A stretch of DNA of 64,000 nt from Lientehia hominis (GCF_021044755.1 NZ_JAJNOR010000009.1:45028-109027), one strand, 5' to 3'. Shown: positions 8,650 to 17,149, counted from the first letter of the stretch. Numbers and translations: made by a program. Notes: a model not told the origin generated them from the letters alone.

Positions 8650-9162
8650 ATGCTGAACGAAAACATGAAAGCAATCAGAAAATCAAAAGGACTTTCTCAA
8701 GAAGAACTTGCTGTCAAGCTGAATGTGGTGCGGCAAACAATCTCTAAATGGGAGCAGGGGTTGTCAGTTCCTGATTCTGATATGTTAATCTCCATATCGA
8801 AAGTGCTTGAAACACCCGTAAGCACTTTGCTTGGGGAAACGGTTGCCGAGTCAAAAGTTGATGACTTAAAAGCGATTTCCGAAAAACTGGAAATTATAAA
8901 CTTACAATTTGCTCAAAGGAAAACTGCGAGAAGAAAACTACTTCATTGGCTATTTATCTCATTGTGTATGATAATAGTTACAATTTCTACGGTCTTGATA
9001 ATATTAAATAGTCCTTACCTGGGCTGGGATTATAATGACCCCGAAACCGCCGTTTTAGGAGTAGCTTTTCATTCATTTGAATGGCTGTTTGTCAGGTTGG
9101 CACCGATTATCCTTATTGGAGCAATCGTTGGAATTTTCATGACACGGAAGAAGCCTGCGTGA
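8650..9162 (+). CDS. XRE family regulator with two C-terminal membrane segments
   Basis: The 170-residue protein joins an N-terminal helix-turn-helix (KGLSQEELAVKLNVVRQTIS and KWEQGLSVPDSDMLISISKV, residues 12-52) to a linker and two hydrophobic segments, near 100-120 (LLHWLFISLCMIIVTISTVL) and 147-165 (FVRLAPIILIGAIVGIFMT). Membrane-anchored XRE regulators of this layout are common in Firmicutes; their signal is mostly unknown. ATG at 8650 is preceded by GAGG. No partner gene follows; a strong terminator lies 40 bases downstream, so it is a single-gene unit. Confidence 0.85.
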   Translation: MLNENMKAIRKSKGLSQEELAVKLNVVRQTISKWEQGLSVPDSDMLISISKVLETPVSTLLGETVAESKVDDLKAISEKLEIINLQFAQRKTARRKLLHWLFISLCMIIVTISTVLIILNSPYLGWDYNDPETAVLGVAFHSFEWLFVRLAPIILIGAIVGIFMTRKKPA

Positions 9163-9202
9163 TTTCAGGATATAACATCAGGAACAGACAGCGCGTAATA
9201 AT

Positions 9203-9236
9203 AAAACGGTATCAGAGAAATCTCTGATACCGTTTT
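9203..9236. terminator. Bidirectional intrinsic terminator
   Basis: Perfect 15-base-pair stem (AAAACGGTATCAGAG, loop AAAT) with A-rich and T-rich flanks. It separates the convergent XRE gene and cotJC and can serve both. Confidence 0.9.
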
Positions 9237-9253
9237 ATTTGTATCACTGATGT

Positions 9254-9871
9254 TTATTGCTTCGCCTGCATCATCTGCTTATCGAATTCCGGATTAAAAT
9301 AGTAATAGTTCTTTGAATCCAGACTGTCTTTAATCTGCTCCAATGCCTCTCCGAAACGCTGGAAATGGACAATCTCCCTTGCTCTTAGGAATTTAATGGG
9401 TTCTCTGATCTCTGGATCATCGATGATCCTCAGAATATTATCATACGTTGTCCTGGCCTTCTGTTCTGCCGCCAGATCTTCAAATAAGTCAGTGATCGCA
9501 TCACCTTTTGACTGAAATTCGCATGCATTGAAAGGTATACCGCCTGCCGCCTGCGGCCAAAGTCCGGAGGTATGATCGATATAATATGCGTCAAATCCTG
9601 CTGTCTTCGCATCTTCAGGCTTCATATCTTTTGTGAGCTGGTAGATGATCGCACATATCATTTCCATATGCGCCAGCTCTTCTGTACCGATATCAGTCAA
9701 AAGTCCTGCCGTCTTTTTGCATGGCATCGTATATCTTTGGGAAAGATATCTCATAGAAGCCGCCAATTCCCCATCCGGTCCTCCGAACTGACTGATGATC
9801 AGCTGTGCGGATTTGGGACAGGTTTTTGTGATCTTAACGGGAAACTGAAGACGTTTTTCATAATTCCACAT
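9254..9871 (-). CDS. cotJC: Spore coat protein CotJC, manganese catalase family
   Basis: Member of the manganese catalase ferritin-like family found in the spore coat. The 205-residue protein begins MWNYEKRLQFPVKI, and shows the di-metal ligand segments GGPDGELAASMRYLSQRY, GTEELAHMEMI and LFEDLAAEQKARTTYDNILR followed by the conserved EIVHFQRFGEAL. It is shorter than the catalytic catalases of about 270 residues, as usual for CotJC. It overlaps cotJB by 14 bases, so translation is likely coupled. In Bacillus cotJ is transcribed by sigma-E in the mother cell; the same is inferred here. Confidence 0.95.
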   Translation of the reverse strand: MWNYEKRLQFPVKITKTCPKSAQLIISQFGGPDGELAASMRYLSQRYTMPCKKTAGLLTDIGTEELAHMEMICAIIYQLTKDMKPEDAKTAGFDAYYIDHTSGLWPQAAGGIPFNACEFQSKGDAITDLFEDLAAEQKARTTYDNILRIIDDPEIREPIKFLRAREIVHFQRFGEALEQIKDSLDSKNYYYFNPEFDKQMMQAKQ

Positions 9872-10148
9872 GAGCTCTTCCTCCTTCCTGACAGTCCCAG
9901 GGAAGAGGTCCGTCTACCCAGGTAAAATGCGGTTCTTTTTCCGGATGCTCTGTGCATACACAGTCGATGGTCAGAGGATTATAATTTTCTTCAAATTTTT
10001 TCAGAAGGTTTTTCCTCTCCGCGCTGTACTTACCAAACCATCCAAGAGCTTCCTTATCCGTTGGATGGGTATCCAGATAAAGGGATAGATCACTCAGCAT
10101 AAAGCTGACTTCGTTTATCTGTTCCAATGCTTCACATCTACCTCCCAA
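9858..10148 (-). CDS. cotJB: Spore coat protein CotJB
   Basis: Small spore coat component of 96 residues. The core EALEQINEVSFMLSDLSLYL and DTHPTDKEALGWFGKYSAER, followed by NPLTIDC, matches CotJB. No ATG is in place; a TTG at 10146-10148 follows GGGAGGTGAG, and this start gives the usual CotJB N-terminus, so I prefer it to the longer frame that opens at 10181. It overlaps the end of cotJA by 11 bases and cotJC by 14 bases. The C-terminal tail CVCTEHPEKEPHFTWVDGPL is longer than in Bacillus and contributes the sequence context for the cotJC ribosome binding site. Confidence 0.88.
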   Translation of the reverse strand: MGGRCEALEQINEVSFMLSDLSLYLDTHPTDKEALGWFGKYSAERKNLLKKFEENYNPLTIDCVCTEHPEKEPHFTWVDGPLPWDCQEGGRAHVEL

Positions 10149-10332
10149 GAATCTCACCTCCCTTAAAAAAAGGCAGGTCAAGATTTCGGAACATCGTTCC
10201 CTGTTTCAATGCTTCCTTAGGCTCATATATTTCGCCAAAAGGCTGCTTCGGAACGGTTCCCATGGCCAGCACGCAGGTACATTCCTGCCTGAAGCCTTCC
10301 TTATGAGGCTTTCCATTACAAGTACATTCCAT
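10138..10332 (-). CDS. cotJA: Spore coat associated protein CotJA
   Basis: First gene of the cotJ operon, 64 residues. The segment LAMGTVPKQPFGEIYEPKEA and LKQGTMFRNLDLPFFKGG matches CotJA, whose hallmark is an aromatic PxQxxGxxYxxxxALxxGTxFPxLDxPF pattern. An N-terminal cysteine-rich extension (CTCNGKPHKEGFRQECTC, four cysteines in residues 3-20) is uncommon and could bind metal or cross-link in the coat. ATG at 10332 follows AAAGGAG. A long inverted repeat lies in the leader 20 to 60 bases upstream. Confidence 0.88.
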   Translation of the reverse strand: MECTCNGKPHKEGFRQECTCVLAMGTVPKQPFGEIYEPKEALKQGTMFRNLDLPFFKGGEILGR

Positions 10333-10354
10333 AGCCGATCTCCTTTCTACACGT

Positions 10355-10389
10355 AATGATGATACGTTCGTTCACAACGTATCATCATT
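10355..10389. promoter_or_regulatory. Long inverted repeat in the cotJ leader
   Basis: Two 14-base arms (AATGATGATACGTT and its complement) flank a seven-base centre. On the minus strand it lies between the DUF4340 gene and cotJA. It has no T-run on that strand, so it is not a terminator for the upstream gene; it could form an RNA hairpin or be an operator. Just upstream on the minus strand is CATACTA, which resembles the -10 element of sporulation sigma factors, but no clear -35 is seen. Confidence 0.5.
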
Positions 10390-10470
10390 TTTAGTATGCC
10401 GCTTTTGCCTCGGTTCAACCGAAAACAAAATGGCTGATGTGGAGAAAGCTGTCAGCTATGGAAAGCAAAT

Positions 10471-11013
10471 TTAATTTTTTTCGTCTTCCGCCTCCGTTTC
10501 CTCCAATGTATCCAGAGCGGCAGAAAACTTGGACGGCAGAGAAGATGAGATCAAATAGACCTTGTCTTCACCATTTATCATAGCATAATATCCGTCGGCT
10601 GCCTCATTTTCGTTTCCGATGATGAGCTCTCTTGTTCCCTCCTTTGTTGTGATGGAAATCGTGTTGGACGGCGTATCCAGTCCATATTCCGAAAGCTCCT
10701 CATGATCTTCCAGTACCTGCACCGCCTGAATTTCTGCCAGCGCAGCTGCCATAGAGGCCATCGAGGTCTGGTTCATGGAAAGCTCATGGTTTCCGTCATA
10801 GCGCCACGTGTCTCCGTCCTTGGAAAAAGCGAGTGTGTCCTCTCCGCACACATACGAAAAGCCCGTAATAACGTCTGCTTCCATCTGATTGACGTAAACC
10901 TTCTCTTCTTCTCCACTGTCCGTTTTATTCAGATCCAGACGCCTTACCACAAAGTAAGCCCCAATACATATGACCAGAAGTATCAGTACGATAATCAGTT
11001 TTTTCCCTTTCAT
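10471..11013 (-). CDS. DUF4340 domain-containing membrane-anchored protein
   Basis: Protein of 180 residues with one N-terminal membrane segment (LIIVLILLVICIGAYFVVRR, residues 6-25) and an extracytoplasmic DUF4340 domain that includes ELSEYGLDTPSNTISITTKE and TRELIIGNENEAADGYYAMI. DUF4340 proteins are usually the last gene of GldFG-like ABC operons, as here. Its start overlaps the stop of the Gldg gene by four bases (ATGA), which indicates translational coupling. The biochemical role is unknown. The acidic C-terminus (ETEAEDEKN) is short compared with longer family members, which carry two DUF4340 repeats. Confidence 0.8.
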   Translation of the reverse strand: MKGKKLIIVLILLVICIGAYFVVRRLDLNKTDSGEEEKVYVNQMEADVITGFSYVCGEDTLAFSKDGDTWRYDGNHELSMNQTSMASMAAALAEIQAVQVLEDHEELSEYGLDTPSNTISITTKEGTRELIIGNENEAADGYYAMINGEDKVYLISSSLPSKFSAALDTLEETEAEDEKN

Positions 11014-12533
11014 CGTTTTCTCCTCCTATACCAGATGACGCCGCCGGAGGCCACTGACGCGATGGGAAGCACTGCCACCATGATGATGCTCCACCAGTTG
11101 ACGTTTGCAGCTGTCATGGTCAGGTACTCCGTTTCCAGGCTTTTTGCAGGAATAGCCACTGTAGTCTCGTGGTCCACAAGGCTGCTCAGACAATTCATGA
11201 CCAGTTCGTAATTTCCCCCTGAAACAATGTTGTCCATCTGTTCCTCCAGAAGATACCCGGAACCGAAATAGACGATCTTCGTCTCCTCTCCCGTACCTTC
11301 CGTTCCTGTACCTTCTCCGTCCGGCTCATCGGTCGAACCGTCTTCCGAATCCTCTGTCGATCCCTCCGACGATTCTTCGGAACCGGACAGTTTCTCTGTG
11401 ATCAATACGCCCAGGTCAAAAGGACCGTCAATATCTCCTTTTTCCTTCTCTGTCGTCGTCATGTTGACCGCGTCTATTTTGGCGTAAGCAGAATCAGAGG
11501 TCTTCAGCAGACTTGTGATATCCACCGTTTCTCTTTTGGAATCCAATGTTTCAATTCCCTGAGAAATAAACGTGAACACTCTGCGGTTGGCGGAGGTCAA
11601 AGAAGAAGTCAGCGTACTGCTCTGGATGCCCGGAAGCAGATAAAAAGAACTCTGAGGATGATAGTAATTGGAATCTCCTTCTCCTACCATGCTGTCCATG
11701 GGGGCCACCCCATAATATTCCAGAATGGAATTGAAATTGGGGAGAACCTCTCCGGTATAGGTGCTGGTAATGAAGGCCTTGCCGCCTTGCTTTAAGTAGT
11801 CGAGGATCATGGCAGTTTCTTCATCAGAAAAATCCTTCTGCGGGGAATTGATCAAAAGTGCGGCGGCATCCTCAGGAATCGAGGTGCGGGAGACGAGGCT
11901 TAAGGATTCTACATCAATATTCTCCTTTTCAATCTGTCCGGTCAATTCTGTGCTCAGTTCTCCTTCACTGTGCCCTTCCAGTACATAGATCTTTGGAATC
12001 TCTTCTGAGGTCACATATGCGACGGCGCTGGTGATCTGTCCTTCTCCATCAAATCCGGAGGTATATGCCTGATACGTGGAAGAGTCATAAGAAGTCTCAT
12101 ATAAATCGGAAGAAGAGATCACCCGGCTCTTTTCTCCGCATTCGACGATGAGGCTGCCGGCTTTCAGAGTATCAGATGTATAATTCCCGGCAAAGGTAGG
12201 ATATTTCACCAAATCCTTCTCCACGACCTTAATATGGCCGGAATAGCTTTTGTACTGCTCCAGCAGGTTCTCCACCATATTATCCGTGGAGCCGTCGTCT
12301 GTCAGCTTGTAGATCGTCACATCTTTGGACACACCCTTCAGCATATCCTTTGACTGATCGGACAGCGTATAATACTGATTGGCCGTCATATCCTTACTGG
12401 TGAATTTGGACGGAAGCTCCGCCACGATCAGATTGAGGATGATAATGATGGCGATGACTGCCGCCGCCCATACAAGACTATAGGAGCCATGCTTGATATT
12501 TTTCTTGTTCCATTTTATATTCGGTCTTTTCAT
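11010..12533 (-). CDS. Gldg family protein (ABC-type_uncharacterised auxiliary component)
   Basis: 507-residue protein with an N-terminal membrane anchor (about residues 20-42), a long extracytoplasmic GldG-like region (KVVEKDLVKYPTFAGNYTSD, KIYVLEGHSEGELSTELTGQ, LLINSPQKDFSDEETAMILD), an acidic low-complexity stretch of Glu, Ser, Asp and Gly around residues 390-425, and a C-terminal membrane segment followed by RRRKR. GldG pairs with the permease GldF and ATPase GldA in Bacteroidetes gliding; in Clostridia the homologous set is widespread and of unknown purpose. It lies 12 bases after the permease gene. Confidence 0.83.
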   Translation of the reverse strand: MKRPNIKWNKKNIKHGSYSLVWAAAVIAIIIILNLIVAELPSKFTSKDMTANQYYTLSDQSKDMLKGVSKDVTIYKLTDDGSTDNMVENLLEQYKSYSGHIKVVEKDLVKYPTFAGNYTSDTLKAGSLIVECGEKSRVISSSDLYETSYDSSTYQAYTSGFDGEGQITSAVAYVTSEEIPKIYVLEGHSEGELSTELTGQIEKENIDVESLSLVSRTSIPEDAAALLINSPQKDFSDEETAMILDYLKQGGKAFITSTYTGEVLPNFNSILEYYGVAPMDSMVGEGDSNYYHPQSSFYLLPGIQSSTLTSSLTSANRRVFTFISQGIETLDSKRETVDITSLLKTSDSAYAKIDAVNMTTTEKEKGDIDGPFDLGVLITEKLSGSEESSEGSTEDSEDGSTDEPDGEGTGTEGTGEETKIVYFGSGYLLEEQMDNIVSGGNYELVMNCLSSLVDHETTVAIPAKSLETEYLTMTAANVNWWSIIMVAVLPIASVASGGVIWYRRRKR

Positions 12534-12545
12534 TTTGGCTCCCTC

Positions 12546-13409
12546 CTAACTCCACCGGCGCTTCTGGATAGACTGTACAGAAAGACAGCCACACACAGCG
12601 ATCACCGATATAAAATACAACACGGACCTCAAATCCAATATCCCATTCAGAAACTTGCTGAAAGGAGAACCGAAATCAAATATCCCGATGATTTTCTGAA
12701 TTCCTCCGGCAAGCCAGGAGGATTTTGCAAAATAGCACACGGTCAGAAGGATAACAGCAAGTAAAAACAAGCCTCCCGAGATCACAGAGCTCTTTGTCAT
12801 AGCGTATACCAGCAGGCAGACGAGCACCGCCGCCACGATCAGCGCGATATATGTGGCAAACGAGGTCCCTGATATAAAACTTCCCAAGGAATTCGCCATA
12901 TAGCACAAAAAGCAGGCTCCAAAGGTAAGAACTGCCGCGAGCACAGGGCTTTCTGTAGTCGAAGACAGAAAAAGGCCCAGAGCCAGATAGGCACAACCTG
13001 CCAGAAAATACCCGAGAAGCGCTGTATAATCCGTTTTCAGGGGAACTGAACCAAAAGACGACAGGACCAGAGGATAGCATCCGATAATCACCATGGGAAT
13101 CAGGAAAATCGTGACCAGAGCCAGGTATTTACCCAATACGATCTTCCCCGGACTGACCGGGGAAGTCAGAAGAAGCTGGTCCGTTTTCTGCCGGCGTTCC
13201 TCTGCCATCACCTTCATGGTCAGAATAGGCGTCGTGACGAGAAATACAAAGCTGACTCCGGACAGCGTGTAATCCAGATACGGATACCCGTACTGCAGAT
13301 TATAAAATGTAAAATAGATACCCACCAAAAGCAGGTTCAGGGCTATGAACACATAGCCCAGCATGGAAGTGAGGTAAGACTTGACCTCTCTTTTATAAAT
13401 TGCCAGCAT
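12546..13409 (-). CDS. ABC-2 type permease, GldF-like
   Basis: Integral membrane protein of 287 residues with about six hydrophobic segments. The N-terminus MLAIYKREVKSYLTSMLGYV and the segment TPILTMKVMAEERRQKTDQL are characteristic of GldF-type ABC-2 permeases. It overlaps the ATPase gene by 17 bases. Together with the ATPase, Gldg and DUF4340 genes it forms a four-gene transport unit that may export or extract an envelope component; the substrate is unknown. Confidence 0.85.
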   Translation of the reverse strand: MLAIYKREVKSYLTSMLGYVFIALNLLLVGIYFTFYNLQYGYPYLDYTLSGVSFVFLVTTPILTMKVMAEERRQKTDQLLLTSPVSPGKIVLGKYLALVTIFLIPMVIIGCYPLVLSSFGSVPLKTDYTALLGYFLAGCAYLALGLFLSSTTESPVLAAVLTFGACFLCYMANSLGSFISGTSFATYIALIVAAVLVCLLVYAMTKSSVISGGLFLLAVILLTVCYFAKSSWLAGGIQKIIGIFDFGSPFSKFLNGILDLRSVLYFISVIAVCGCLSVQSIQKRRWS

Positions 13410-14442
13410 GGTTTTCCTCCTCCTCTTCTAATTCTTCTTCGGGAGTTTTTTTAAGCCTGGTTCCAAACATCGATTTTCTTCGGCCTTTTTCTTCCCCCTC
13501 AGGTTCCTCGCCGCCCTCTGTCAGCTCCAGGAACACGTCCTCCAGGCTCATGCTGGTCGTCATCAGCTCAAGAATTGGCAGCTTTCTGTCAGCCATAGCA
13601 AAAAATATCTCTTCCCTGACGTCAGCCTCCGGTTCTGCTTCCAATGATACTTTAAGTACTCCTTCCTGTTCCGATTCTTCACAGCAGAAGGAAGATACCT
13701 GGTGGATGTTCCCGACGGCACTCTCCACCTCCTGGGGACTTCCCTTTACTAAAAGAGACAGCTTCTGTGCTCCTGCCATCTCTTTGCTCAAATTCTCGGG
13801 GGTATCGCTGGCTACCAGCTTTCCTTTGGATATGATCATGATATAATCGCAGACCGCGCTGACCTCAGACAGGATATGAGAGCTCAGAATAACGGTATGG
13901 TTCTTGCTGAGTGATTTGATGAGCTCCCGTATCTCGATCATCTGTTTCGGATCCAGCCCCACCGTCGGCTCATCCAGGATCAGAATCTCCGGAAACCCAA
14001 TCAGCGCCTGGGCAAGGCCGACTCTCTGACGGTATCCTTTGGAAAGGTTCTTGATGACACGGCCGCCCACATCTGTGATACCAGTCATCTCCATGACCTC
14101 CTGTATCATCTCTTTTCTCTTAGGTTTCTCCACTTGCTTTAGTTCTGCCGCAAAATTCAGATACTCCGCCACCGTCATATCGAAATACAGCGGCGGCTGT
14201 TCCGGCAGATAACCGATACATTTTTTTGCCGCCTCCGGTTCTTCCAGTATATCATGCCCATCTACTGTCACAGTCCCTTCCGTGGACGCGATATAACCGG
14301 TGATGATATTCATCGTCGTCGATTTGCCTGCGCCGTTTGGCCCAAGAAAACCATAAATCTGGCCCTTCTCAACCGTGAAGTTCAAATTGTCCACCGCCAA
14401 ATGGCCGCCATATTTCTTCACCAGATTTTTTACCTCAATCAA
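13393..14442 (-). CDS. ABC transporter ATP-binding protein, GldA-like
   Basis: Nucleotide-binding subunit of 349 residues: Walker A GPNGAGKST near residue 34, signature LSKGYRQRVGLAQAL (an LSKGY variant of LSGGQ, usual for this family), Walker B ILILDEPTVGLDP and switch histidine in ILSSHILSE. A C-terminal domain of about 100 residues ends in a very acidic tail (KKTPEEELEEEEENHAGN). I prefer the TTG start at 14442 because GGAGG lies seven bases upstream and the product then begins (M)IEVKNLVKKYGG; ATG at 14463 lies upstream of that site. First gene of the GldA-GldF-GldG-DUF4340 operon. Confidence 0.9.
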   Translation of the reverse strand: MIEVKNLVKKYGGHLAVDNLNFTVEKGQIYGFLGPNGAGKSTTMNIITGYIASTEGTVTVDGHDILEEPEAAKKCIGYLPEQPPLYFDMTVAEYLNFAAELKQVEKPKRKEMIQEVMEMTGITDVGGRVIKNLSKGYRQRVGLAQALIGFPEILILDEPTVGLDPKQMIEIRELIKSLSKNHTVILSSHILSEVSAVCDYIMIISKGKLVASDTPENLSKEMAGAQKLSLLVKGSPQEVESAVGNIHQVSSFCCEESEQEGVLKVSLEAEPEADVREEIFFAMADRKLPILELMTTSMSLEDVFLELTEGGEEPEGEEKGRRKSMFGTRLKKTPEEELEEEEENHAGNL

Positions 14443-14560
14443 AGCTGCTCCTCCTTTAGACATTAATCTTTTACCATCGTAAAAAAAAATTGTGCCTATT
14501 ATGAAACCATTGTGTGAAAGTTCTGTGAACATCCGTATCCGATTCCATTGTAAAATGAGA

Positions 14561-14586
14561 AAAGAGCCTGCCATTGCAGACTCTTT
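14561..14586 (-). terminator. Intrinsic terminator of the two-component operon
   Basis: On the minus strand AAAGAGTCTGC and GCAGGCTCTTT form an 11-base-pair stem (one G-U pair) with a four-base loop, followed by TTTTCTCATTTT. It lies 35 bases after the response regulator stop. Confidence 0.8.
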
Positions 14587-14620
14587 CCCCACCTTCCGGT
14601 GTATCCATGCCCGATTCCAC

Positions 14621-15259
14621 TTATTTATCCAGGATACCGGATTTTCCCATGAGATAAAAAACAGCCAGCTGTGTCCTGTCCCTCAGCTCCAGCTTATCCA
14701 GGATCGTACTCAGATAGTTTCGGACAGTCCCTTCGCTCAGATACATCTCATCGGCAATCTCTTTATTGCTCAGCCCTCTGGCGACCAGCCGTATGACTTC
14801 TAATTCCCGTTCTCCTATGGCATAAGCAGACAGATCCACATTCTGCTTCCTTTTCATCAGCTCCGGAAGCCTGGTCACGATCTCGCTGCCGAACACACTC
14901 TGGCCCGACATGACCGCTTCAAGGGCTGGGGCAATGGAGGCAATGTCCTGTTTGATCAAATATCCCTTCGCGCCGATGCGGAGTGCTTTTACTATATATT
15001 CATCATCAGAGAAGGTGGTGAGGAACAGTATTCTGGCATCAGGATACCGGCTCAGAATCTCTTCCCCCGCATCCAGCCCGTTTCCTCCTCCCATTTGGAT
15101 ATCCATCAGCAGTATATCCGGCCGGTGCCGCTCATACAGCTCCACTGCCTCCGGTCCGCTTCCTCCGGTGGCTGACACCTGTATTTCCCCGTCCGCCTGC
15201 AGGATTGTCTTCAATGACATGCAGACCAGCTGATCATCGTCTACGATTATAATGTTCAT
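14621..15259 (-). CDS. Response regulator, NarL/LuxR family
   Basis: 212-residue transcription factor. The receiver domain has the acidic pocket (VDDDQ), phosphoacceptor Asp53 in LLMDIQMGG, Thr84-like LTTFSDDEY and the conserved lysine in GYLIKQD. The LuxR-type helix-turn-helix is in residues 145-205 (GERELEVIRLVARGLSNKEI, ADEMYLSEGTVRNYLSTI). ATG at 15259 follows AAAGGATGG and lies seven bases after the stop of the kinase gene, so the two form one operon. A repeated ACATTTGT motif in front of the nearby ABC exporter is a candidate target. Confidence 0.93.
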   Translation of the reverse strand: MNIIIVDDDQLVCMSLKTILQADGEIQVSATGGSGPEAVELYERHRPDILLMDIQMGGGNGLDAGEEILSRYPDARILFLTTFSDDEYIVKALRIGAKGYLIKQDIASIAPALEAVMSGQSVFGSEIVTRLPELMKRKQNVDLSAYAIGERELEVIRLVARGLSNKEIADEMYLSEGTVRNYLSTILDKLELRDRTQLAVFYLMGKSGILDK

Positions 15260-15266
15260 CTGCTCT

Positions 15267-16394
15267 TTACCATCCTTTCCGCCCTGTCTCCTGCTCCGGC
15301 CTCTCCTTCCGCGCTTCCTGCTGTATCGGTACGGAAATGAACAGCCGGAAGCCATTGTCTCTTTCTACCCGGAATACCCCGCCAAAAGCTTCCACACGGT
15401 CGCGGATATTCTGCAGCCCGATTCCTCCTCTTCCATCCAAGGGCTCCTGTCCGTCTCCGTCTTTCTGCACGCCGTTGTCCCGGATGATCAGCTGGTACAG
15501 CGCGGGATGCTCTACAACCGTCACCTCAGCCTGGGTGGCCTCGCTGTGCCTGGCTATATTAGAAAGGCCCTCCTTGACAATGGAAACAAAACAGTATTTC
15601 AATTCCCTTGGAAGCTCGCCCGCCTTATAAGTAAGCTTCACCGGACAAAACTGATACTCCCCGATCAGCCTCTCCAACTGAAGGCGGAGATCCATCGCCC
15701 CCTCATGGAGATCATGTACGCTGCTCCTCACGCTATCCATAGCGTCCGACAAGGTATTCTTTACCTGCTCCAGCTGTTCCTTCAATTCTTCTTCCTGCTT
15801 ATGGACCACCAAAAGGGCGCTCACCTGCAAAAGCGACCTGGTCAGCAGGTGCCCCACATTATCATGGATCTCTCTGGCGATCCGGTTCCGTTCGTCCAGC
15901 GTAGCGAGACGTACCTCATAGTCCTGTTTCTCCATGAGCTCCACATTCTTTTTTTCAAGATGGAGCGCTTTCTCTCTCGTGGTGTCCTGCATATCGTAAT
16001 ATGCTTCCACGGCTGTCTCAAAAGACTCTGTCCGTACCTCCAGAAGGAATGCGAGGGCACAGAAAGCGGTGACCGACAAAAGTCCCGTCAAATCTCGTTC
16101 CCCCACAAAAACCACCAGGGAAAGGATCCAGGGAAATCGGAAATACCATTCCTTCTGTCCCGCGCAGTCATAGACAACCGGCGCCAGAAATGTAAGGAGC
16201 CCCGGCCTCCAGATACAGAGAAGACTGTAGATCAGACCTCCCGCGCCGGCTTTCTTTCCGCGAAAATAGCTGTTCAAAGATGATATGATCACGGCAGTCA
16301 GGAATCCTGCCACCGCACCCGTATTCGTTTTTCTGAATATCAAAAGCAGAAAAGACACTGCAAACAAAATCAGTTTATCAATCAGCTTCCGCAC
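15267..16394 (-). CDS. Sensor histidine kinase, HisKA_3 (NarL/DesK-like) type
   Basis: Membrane kinase of 375 residues. Four or five hydrophobic segments occupy residues 5-120 without a large external loop, so it probably senses within the membrane. A coiled coil follows (about 130-170), then the dimerisation and phosphotransfer motif RIAREIHDNVGHLLTRSL with His177. The ATPase domain shows the N box KEGLSNIARHSEA and the G box GRGGIGLQNIRDRVEAFGG. The basic and glutamate-rich C-terminus is a low-complexity tail. It is encoded directly ahead of its response regulator and 25 bases after the DUF554 gene. Confidence 0.92.
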   Translation of the reverse strand: MRKLIDKLILFAVSFLLLIFRKTNTGAVAGFLTAVIISSLNSYFRGKKAGAGGLIYSLLCIWRPGLLTFLAPVVYDCAGQKEWYFRFPWILSLVVFVGERDLTGLLSVTAFCALAFLLEVRTESFETAVEAYYDMQDTTREKALHLEKKNVELMEKQDYEVRLATLDERNRIAREIHDNVGHLLTRSLLQVSALLVVHKQEEELKEQLEQVKNTLSDAMDSVRSSVHDLHEGAMDLRLQLERLIGEYQFCPVKLTYKAGELPRELKYCFVSIVKEGLSNIARHSEATQAEVTVVEHPALYQLIIRDNGVQKDGDGQEPLDGRGGIGLQNIRDRVEAFGGVFRVERDNGFRLFISVPIQQEARKERPEQETGRKGW

Positions 16395-16419
16395 ATTCCC
16401 CTCCTTCTTCCTCTGCCTG

Positions 16420-17112
16420 TCACCTAGGCCACAGCCGGCAGAGAATAATCGGTATAAAAGGCGTCAGCAGGAAATTGGCTACCTTTATCTTAGTCATCTT
16501 CATCATATTCAGCCCCAACATAATGATCAGCAGGCTGCCCGCGCAGGCCATCTCGTTTATAACAGTTTCCGTCAAATACACCGCGACAAAGCTGGATGCC
16601 AGCGTGATAACCCCCTCATACAGAAAGACCGGTATGGCCGCGAATCCGACTCCGATTCCCAAAGCTGCTGCCATCACCACAGCCATTACCCCGTCGATCA
16701 GGGCTTTGGAAAACAAAATCTCATGGTTATTGTTCATTCCACTCTGCATGGAACCGACAATCGCCATTGCCCCTATGCACACCAGCAGGGAATAGCTCAC
16801 AAATCCCTCGGCAAAACGGCTGCTCCCGTCGCCCTGTCTCAGCTTTTTCTGTGCATAAACACCCAGATTTTCCATATGTCTGTCAAAGTCAAGATAATGC
16901 CCCAATACCCCTCCGATCACTATGGACAATATGGTGATCATGGTATTTTCTCCTGCCAGAGAGCCTTTTATTCCCACGTAGATCACACAGATCCCCAGTC
17001 CCTGACCCAGAAAATCGCCTAGTTCCGATGAAATCCTTTTTCGCAGCAGAATACCTGCCAGCGCTCCGATAATTATAGCTGCCGTATTCACGCCCACACC
17101 TGTCAATATCAT
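16420..17112 (-). CDS. DUF554 family membrane protein
   Basis: Integral membrane protein of 230 residues with about six to seven hydrophobic segments. The N-terminus ILTGVGVNTAAIIIGALAGI and the segment FAEGFVSYSLLVCIGAMAIV with GSMQSG match DUF554 (YdfK-like) proteins, whose function is unknown. ATG at 17112 is preceded by GGAGGGG. It lies 25 bases before the histidine kinase gene on the same strand, so kinase, regulator and DUF554 protein may form one unit transcribed from the divergent promoter region at 17113-17273. Confidence 0.85.
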   Translation of the reverse strand: MILTGVGVNTAAIIIGALAGILLRKRISSELGDFLGQGLGICVIYVGIKGSLAGENTMITILSIVIGGVLGHYLDFDRHMENLGVYAQKKLRQGDGSSRFAEGFVSYSLLVCIGAMAIVGSMQSGMNNNHEILFSKALIDGVMAVVMAAALGIGVGFAAIPVFLYEGVITLASSFVAVYLTETVINEMACAGSLLIIMLGLNMMKMTKIKVANFLLTPFIPIILCRLWPR

Positions 17113-17149
17113 GTCTTTCCCCTCCAGAAACATCATACCCTGTTCTGAA

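Noticed and set aside
15252..16283. 343-codon open frame on the plus strand
   Set aside because: It is antisense to the histidine kinase gene, whose motifs are complete, and its translation has no recognisable domain or ribosome binding site.
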